Assembly: GCA_036435485.1 (NCBI GenBank)
Contig: CM071596.1
Coordinates: 142,613,501 to 142,677,500 of the forward strand
Reading direction: 5' to 3'
Source: Saposhnikovia divaricata
Lineage: Eukaryota > Streptophyta > Magnoliopsida > Apiales > Apiaceae
DNA: 64,000 nt
In this document: one piece after another, positions 58,171 through 64,000 of the stretch
Layout of the letters: each line of letters opens with the position of its first letter
Position numbering within the stretch: position 1 is the first letter of the stretch
The notes under the pieces: generated by a model
Database searches by the model: none
What the model was told of the DNA's origin: nothing
Seen by the model: only the letters and a program-made list of their open reading frames with translations
Made by a program: the position numbers and the translations under genes

Positions 58171-59092
58171 AATCCTCCCTCGGCTCGAATTCCCTAATGC
58201 CTCAACCGATTCCGAGAATCTTACCTTTTTCTCGGTCTTCATCGTTGTTGCTTCCCCATCTAAACAATAGATGTTCTTCTTATTCATCATCCCTTGTAGA
58301 ATCAAGCTATTTCCATTATACACCTTGCAACTTCGCCCTCGTCCAACGAATGTGTACCCACGTGATGCCAACACACTCAAAGACAACACATTCTTTGATG
58401 CATCTGGTACGTATCCCACATTGAGAGCTTTCTTGATCGTACCATCATGGAGTTTAATACGAACAGTTCAAACTCCTTGAACCTTCATCTACTCATCATT
58501 CCCCACAACGATATTACCAAGATTTTCATCAGTGCATAAAGTCTCAAACATCGCTCGATCTCTACATATATGCATGGAAGCAGCAGAATCCATCACCTAT
58601 TCTGATTTATTCTTCACCGAACCAGAAACAGTATCCTCACTCGCCATCCAAAACTCTCCATCCTTGATCACATGTGTAGAGTTCGCATCATCATCTTTGT
58701 TCTTTCCCTTCATCTGCTTAAAGAACTTCAAAGCTTAGACAGAACATTCACATATGACCTGTTTCACCACAATAATAGCACTCAACAGTGCTCATATCCT
58801 TCTTACTCGGCCAAGATTTACTTCTTCCTTGTAGGTCACTGTGATTGCGACTCCTCCCTCTTTCAGCACTTTGGACAGCTAAAACTGCCTCACCACTTTG
58901 AGAAACAACATCCAATTCATCCTCTCATTATCTCTTACCAGCCTTTAACACATCATCAAGCGTAAGAGTTGTCTTCCCTACTAACAGCGTCTGCTTAAAA
59001 TACTTGAAGGACTTCAACAACGATGACAATAGCAACAGAGCTTGTTCTCGTCTTTCATCGGCTCATCAGCATTAGCCAGATGACACACTAAC
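58171..59092 (-). pseudogene. copia gag and GAG-pre-integrase fragment
   Basis: Minus-strand frames encode KTTLTLDDVLKAGKR (end of the copia gag core, about 58970-58925), a CYYCGETGH zinc knuckle with the last cysteine further on (about 58785-58745), and GYVPDASKNVLSLSVLASRG with KNIYCLDG (58416-58240), the GAG-pre-integrase domain. Stops and shifts occur in gag. The pre-integrase frame is open for 92 codons and then ends in LTR-adjacent sequence. It is a remnant without protease core, integrase or polymerase. Confidence 0.7.
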
Positions 59093-59588
59093 TGTTTGCA
59101 CTAAATCACGCAAGCGTACGTGGTCACAAGTAATATATGAATAAGTCGAGTTCGTTCCCACAGAGATCTGGTTAAGGTTTTAATTCAGTTATTGTACCTA
59201 TGCAACAATGTATGGTTATTACTCACTGCTAAGACAAATTACAAATTTGAGTTTTAAATAACTAAACTTGTGACGCCCCGGGATCCGGGGTCAAGGATCC
59301 GGGCCGTCAAGGTCCAATTTCCGATCAATATCAATATCTCTGTAGTCTTTTTTTTTTTTAAAATTAGCAGTTGACCCCACACTAATACACACACACACCA
59401 GTCATATGCTCATAGAACAACATCCACAATATTTAAAAGTTTTAAAGTTAACAGTTATTACAAGCCCAGAATTTACTAAGTACATTGTTGAACAAAGCTT
59501 CTACAGGAAGCACTTCAACAACTAAAGTTTATTACAACTTACACACTTAATTTACATAAATCTACTAAGCCCCTTCGCTTGTCACTAC

Positions 59589-59669
59589 CTCGGGAATGGT
59601 CGCCAACACTCGCTCAAAAGGTCGCCTTTCCCTTACCCTCTTGCGGGGTGTGGTACGTAGTATCGGCAT
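59589..59669 (-). CDS. Diverged LTR-encoded mini-exon in E (homologue of 14194-14277)
   Basis: The minus-strand ATG at 59669 opens 27 codons: MPILRTTPRKRVRERR and then ERVLATIPE, ending at GAG/GTAG (59589/59588). The B frame reads MARVRRTRRKQVTR then EMLAAIAE, also ending at GAG/GTAG. Length (27 against 28 codons), the basic-then-hydrophobic layout and the donor agree, while nucleotides have diverged strongly. The preceding CAGCTAGG word is also shared. E is a solo LTR, so no downstream exon remains. Confidence 0.35.
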
Positions 59670-60314
59670 GGGACCTAGCTGCTATATACATAAGTAGCAA
59701 GAGTGAGCTATAACAGCTCAGCAAGATAATACTGTAACTAAAATTTAAAATGTGAACAGGTATATATATATATGTATATGCATATATAATAGCAGGAAAC
59801 AATTAAAATCCTTAAGGAAGAATAAAGCCCTTATTTAATAATACATCATCCACTCACTATTATAAGAAAGAAATCTAAATTAATATAATATCAGTTTTTC
59901 TTCATCTGTAACCATAATTCCATCATCTCGTATCATTATTCTGTTTTCAGTATAGAAATCTGAAAACCATTGTCTACACTTTCTTTTCAAAAACATTGGG
60001 GATATCTGCTGTCGCCTGATACGTTAGGACGATGATCAGTCGCCTAATCGTACCTGCTCTCTTTTTACTACCGGTAGAAGGAATGAAGATCATCCCTGGA
60101 GGAAGGCCACCTGCTAACATCCTCCCTTGGCATCTTCGTACCGAAATAAAAATAAAAATAATAAATGCTGGACTGTGTCGCACACAGCCCTGACACAGCC
60201 ACTTACGCAAGTCTGTTGCAATCCCCCTTTTTGTCACATTATTATTCCATTTTCAAAATATCATTCCACATATCATTCTCTCATATCATTTCCATTCTCG
60301 CACATTACTTCTAT

Positions 60315-60317
<3 letters not shown>

Positions 60318-60377
<60 letters not shown>
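60318..60377. repeat. (TA)n microsatellite in solo LTR E
   Basis: About 30 TA units without interruption. Open frames across it are composition effects. Confidence 0.9.
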
Positions 60378-60379
<2 letters not shown>

Positions 60380-63300
60380 TAATGCTTTGATTATGATCCA
60401 GACCTCTCTTTCATATTCAGAAATCAAATATACTTTTATATTCATAAAATATTTCATCTATTTTAAGAGTAGTAAATAATAATCAATTATTATTTATTAA
60501 ACCACTGATGTTTGGAAAGAATATCTTTAGCAAAATATTATAAATCATATAACCCTAGATAACAACTGATACCATTCTTTTATTTACTTTTAATCATAAG
60601 GCATGTTCACTTCATGCATAATCATCTCTATACATATCCATCTTCATATCCATTTTCGTACTCATAGTCATATTCATATACATCTTCGTATACCCTTCTT
60701 TTCAATATCAATATTCAAAGAAAACAATTTCTTCACCATATAGTAATAATAGCATCACATATATATATTCCATGAAACCAAGTTTCTTTGTGAAGATAAG
60801 TAGTTTTACAAGTAGGGATAGAAGGAATCTTGCCTCGGTTTCGGTATCCTGACGGTATGGCTCGTCCCTCTTCCGGAGTTTCTATAAACACAAAAGGACC
60901 GTCGTTAGAACCACATCTCTTACTCACTACACTCTTGTATAACATTACCTTTGAAACTTTAATATATGTTTAACGTATTCCTATTACCCCAAAGGTTCAA
61001 GAACTTAACCATTTATAACCTAAATCGAAGTTTCAGGGGTTTTCACCATTTCCCTTAACGACCACACTCGACTGCAGAATTTCTTATAATTTTTAAATTT
61101 CGAATTTTAATGTAAGGTCAACTGGAAATAGTTCTTTGAACACACTATTACCATATCCCAAAATTTCGTGACTTTTAACAATGTTAAAGTATGGTAATTG
61201 TAACCTCAAGTTTGATACATTTACGGTTTCTCGGTTTTCGAACGTCTTTCACTAAAACTGACTTTTCTCCTAAACCGTTCATCAGATTTTAACGTACCTT
61301 ATATCAAAACGATCTATGAACTAAGCTCTATCATTTCATGGTCAATTGGTAACCTAGGCAGTGAGGTACCGTACGAATACAGGGGTCACAAAACAGGGCA
61401 GTTTGTAGTTCTAACGAAAAACGGACATTATAACGGCTATATTTTCGTACTTTCCATAAATCCAATTCCTCCAAATCAATTATCAACCACAATAATCATC
61501 ACCTACACCATGTGGTCTTCTTCACCAGCCATGGTTACAATCCCAAACACTTCCATATTTAACTCAAACCACTTACAAACACATATAACATCATAATCTT
61601 AATCTCTACACTACTTAATCACTAAACCAACAATATCCATCATAATATAAAAAGGGGCAAGAGTGTTTATACCTTCTTGAAGCTCTAACAACACTTAACA
61701 AGCCTTGGGTAATCCTTAAACCACCTTGAATTAGCTTGAATCAACTAAAGGAACCATTAAAACAAGTTAACACTTAGAAAACACTATTCCTCATCTTTTC
61801 TAGTAACTTGAATGATTTTATTACCTTGGTAAATGATGTTGGTTTGCTATGAAACTTTGTATATGCTTCTTCCTAACCTCCAAGAACACCCATGATTTAT
61901 CCCTTGATTTAATATTGAAGAGAGCTAGGGTTTTGGAATTTTTTTCTTTCTTTTTCTCCTCTTTTTTTTTCCTCTTGGCCGATTGTAGTAGTATGGATGG
62001 GGGAGAGAGATTTTTGTGTTTACTTGCTATTATCTTAGCTAAATCTTGATTAGTCTAGTGTCTTGTGGAAGCTTGGAGATATTTGTGACTAAAAACCATG
62101 CTAAAGTACTAATTTGCCATTAAAACTAGTTAGTGGAAAATGATATCATTAGTGATGTCATTAAGATGAGTTCATATTCTCATTTACTTATTTTCTAAGT
62201 ATTATGCTACTAACCTTGGATAATCATAATGTGGTATGCATCCTTGTTAAATTACTAATCTTGGTTGTTTGGTTTCCATACTCGTCTAATCGTGGTTCGT
62301 TTCGAGTATACCTCATTATCTCAGTGGTTTTTTCGAAATCATTTACAAATCCAATTTCCTTTGGTATTCTCTTAACTTAATAATCCCCTGGTTTAACTTA
62401 AATTCATTAATTCCTCAATATATAATTCCTTTAGTATTTCTATACTCCTTAATATCCAAGATATAGAAGTTCGTTCGAGCTCAAAATCCTCAAAATCAAA
62501 ATTCAGGAATTTCTAAAATCCATCGTCATTTCGAGTCACTTATTTTCAATGTACAACACTAATATGGTTTCTGTTTACTCATTTTTCATCCCTAATATAG
62601 AGTACCTACACAACATTTCCCTGGATTCCTCAAGATTACTATTCATTTGGGCACTGTAGCCTTTCTAAAGTTAGGGTTATTACAAAACTAACTAAGATGC
62701 AAATTATCAACTAAGAATTAACTAACTAACGATAATTAAAATCAAATTACTTACGCAATATGAACCATGGAATCCTAACTTCAATACAAACTTCCTTTAG
62801 AGATCATGACCTTTTATCAATACATGTGGTGGTTACGATAACTAATCGGACAACACGAAATAAGTATACGTTACCTTTCAGTACACGCACACCAATCTAC
62901 ACAATATCCACATAAGATAGAAATCATGCAGGCACCAATTATGCTTAGACCCTATATGTCTATAGAATTTGAAAACATAATGGTTGAAGATCAAGTATCC
63001 ATATGATTACATAAGGTAGTATGAGACGGTTAGAAACACACCACAAACATGAATAACATTAATGGACTTATGCTAGCATGGCAAGTTCTAAATCTATAGA
63101 TCCATTGTCGCTTCACTAAAGATTAACAAGATAGATGTTAGCTATGCATCTATATGAATTAAATACAACCCTGCAAGGATATCGCAAATTCACCACACAT
63201 ATATCAAGTTAAGCAATCAACATCTAAATTCCATAAGTAAATCCGTTAGAATCCCATGACAACGATTAGTTCATAATCGAACCTCTCGTCATCATGGGAT

Positions 63301-63776
63301 CTGATGAAACCATGATAAAAACAAAGTATGAAAAGATAAAATAAAACTAAGTAATTGATATGTAATGGTGTGTTAAATTACAATGGTAGGATGTGTTTAT
63401 ATAGGCTCTAGAAGTCTTGTCCACCAAGCAATTGCCTTTTTAGAGTTGGAATAGAAGATTGGCAATTTCCGTTCTTGAATGAGAATAGAATTGTAAATTC
63501 CATGTGTAGATCTGATTCTGGAATGTTCTAGCCGCCCAAAGCAATTACCATACTTAACAGAAGTAGGAATTGTGGCAATTTCCTTGTTGGAATAGAATTC
63601 TGCAACTTCTGGAAGTTTCTGTTTTGATTGAAAATTCTCTTCAATAATTCTGGACTCCGGACCACCTTAGAATGATAAAAAATCTCGTTAGCTTCGCGTG
63701 GACTGTAAGATCACCCAAAACGGACTTGTAGAACTCAAGATATGGTCAAAACAAAATCAGAGTTTCTGGCTGATTT

Positions 63777-63890
63777 TTCACCCGCACCGCGCTCCCGCGC
63801 TACTGTTCACGCCCGCGCTACTGTTCATTCCCGCGCGCCCGCGCCCGAAATTAGTACAAATTAGGCGCGGCCGCGCCCGACTTACTGTTC
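63777..63890. repeat. GC-rich patch with repeated CCCGCGCTACTGTTCA
   Basis: CCCGCGCTACTGTTCA occurs twice in succession, followed by CCCGCGCGCCCGCGCCCG and GGCGCGGCCGCGCCCG, with a further TACTGTTCATT. It stands out sharply from the AT-rich surroundings and lies inside the LTR of element F. Confidence 0.7.
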
Positions 63891-64000
63891 ATTTGCTGAT
63901 TTTGCTCTATTTTCTTCGTTTTAACTCCGATTTTCATTCCGTTTCTTCCGGCTCTCTCGCAATTTGATGTACTATTATTCTTTAAGCTCAAAACCCACCA

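Larger units (their letters stand above)
57360..59092 (-). mobile_element. Ty1/copia fragment J: gag to pre-integrase, LTR, leader
   Basis: Minus strand, from right: degenerate gag, zinc knuckle, pre-integrase domain, polypurine tract (complement of 58171-58182, GAGGGAGGAT), LTR (about 58170-57595, starting TGTTGGGGTCC), then a primer-site-like TGTTATCAGAGC (complement of 57565-57576). Integrase, reverse transcriptase and RNase H are absent, so pre-integrase sequence abuts the polypurine tract. The presence of both polypurine tract and primer site around one LTR is unusual. Confidence 0.6.
59269..62684 (-). mobile_element. Solo LTR E of a Tekay-like element (3416 bp)
   Basis: Plus-strand view TGTGACGCCCC...GGGTTATTACA with perfect duplications AAACT at 59264-59268 and 62685-62689. 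No primer site, genes or second LTR lie inside, so it is a solo LTR left by recombination. Read on the minus strand, its end (GACCCCGGATCCCGGGGCGT) resembles the end of B's LTR (GACCCCGGATCTGGGGATGT) and its start (TGTAATAACCC) that of A. It has a (TA)n run at 60318-60377. Confidence 0.8.
59093..64000. mobile_element. LTR of a C/G-type Ty3 element (F), running off the window, split by E
   Basis: 59093-59268 and 62690-64000 join when E is removed. The start has the CACGCAAGCGTACG-type wording also found at the start of the LTR of G. The far part (about 63676-63750) shares TTAGCTTCGCGTGGACTGTA with the LTRs of C and G. The end is outside the window, so strand and completeness are unknown. A GC-rich patch (63777-63890) is noted separately. 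Confidence 0.5.

Noticed and set aside
60127..60479. Overlapping plus-strand frames with Ile/Tyr runs
   Set aside because: Translation of a TA microsatellite in solo LTR E.
1..64000. CRISPR arrays, bacterial operons, tRNA or rRNA genes
   Set aside because: None seen. Regular repeats here are microsatellites, minisatellites or retroelement arrays without spacer structure, and the tRNA-like box at 56341 belongs to a SINE.

Overview
This window is plant nuclear DNA, most likely from a eudicot with a large, repeat-rich genome. That rests on several nested LTR retrotransposons of plant clades (Tekay and other chromoviruses, Tat, Ty1/copia), Stowaway and hAT-type MITEs, a tRNA-derived SINE, a Helitron end, and one intact gene of a plant-specific family. 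The species cannot be read from the sequence. No rRNA, tRNA or CRISPR locus is visible.

Layout. 1-7594 is a mosaic of old elements: a hAT-type MITE (507-1066), a 10-bp minisatellite ahead of a 3' LTR (1480-1895), an internally deleted chromovirus on the minus strand (1896-4248), a gag-LTR remnant (4617-6341), and a diverged duplicate of the chromovirus end (6342-7589). 7595-48427 is one large nest. The outer element C (minus, target duplication TGGAG) carries element A (minus, 9523-33897, LTRs of about 4.3 kb and only 271 bp between them). A's own LTR was split by element B (plus, 9938-25402, a Tekay chromovirus with 4.6-kb LTRs and duplication TTTAT). C also carries element D (plus, 34514-47643, a Tat-lineage element with two RNase H domains, a 33-bp tandem array and an antisense two-exon gene). 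48433-57300 is gene space: two MITEs and a TATA box precede an intronless protamine P1-like gene (51241-53214), followed by another Stowaway MITE, small tandem duplications, a SINE and a Helitron 3' end. 57360-64000 is again repeat: a copia fragment, then an LTR that runs off the window and is split by a 3.4-kb solo LTR (59269-62684, duplication AAACT).

How parts work together. B and D have retroviral-type layouts (gag, protease, reverse transcriptase, RNase H, integrase), but both reading frames are broken, although their LTR pairs differ by only about 1% by eye. A is close to nothing but LTRs. These look like copies moved by enzymes supplied from elsewhere, or frames decaying quickly by C-to-T change.

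Most interesting signals. (1) B has an extra acidic reading frame (ORF0) before gag. Just after a TATA box inside the LTR lies a short arginine-rich reading frame ending at a GAG/GT donor. A plausible acceptor downstream of the primer-binding site would join it in frame to ORF0. The independent solo LTR at 59269-62684 has a diverged version of the same mini-exon with the same donor. (2) The 5' LTR of D is flanked on both sides by the target duplication GTCTC and by the same 14 bp that follow the 3' LTR, and the expected primer-binding site is missing, so D looks like a rebuilt solo-LTR locus.
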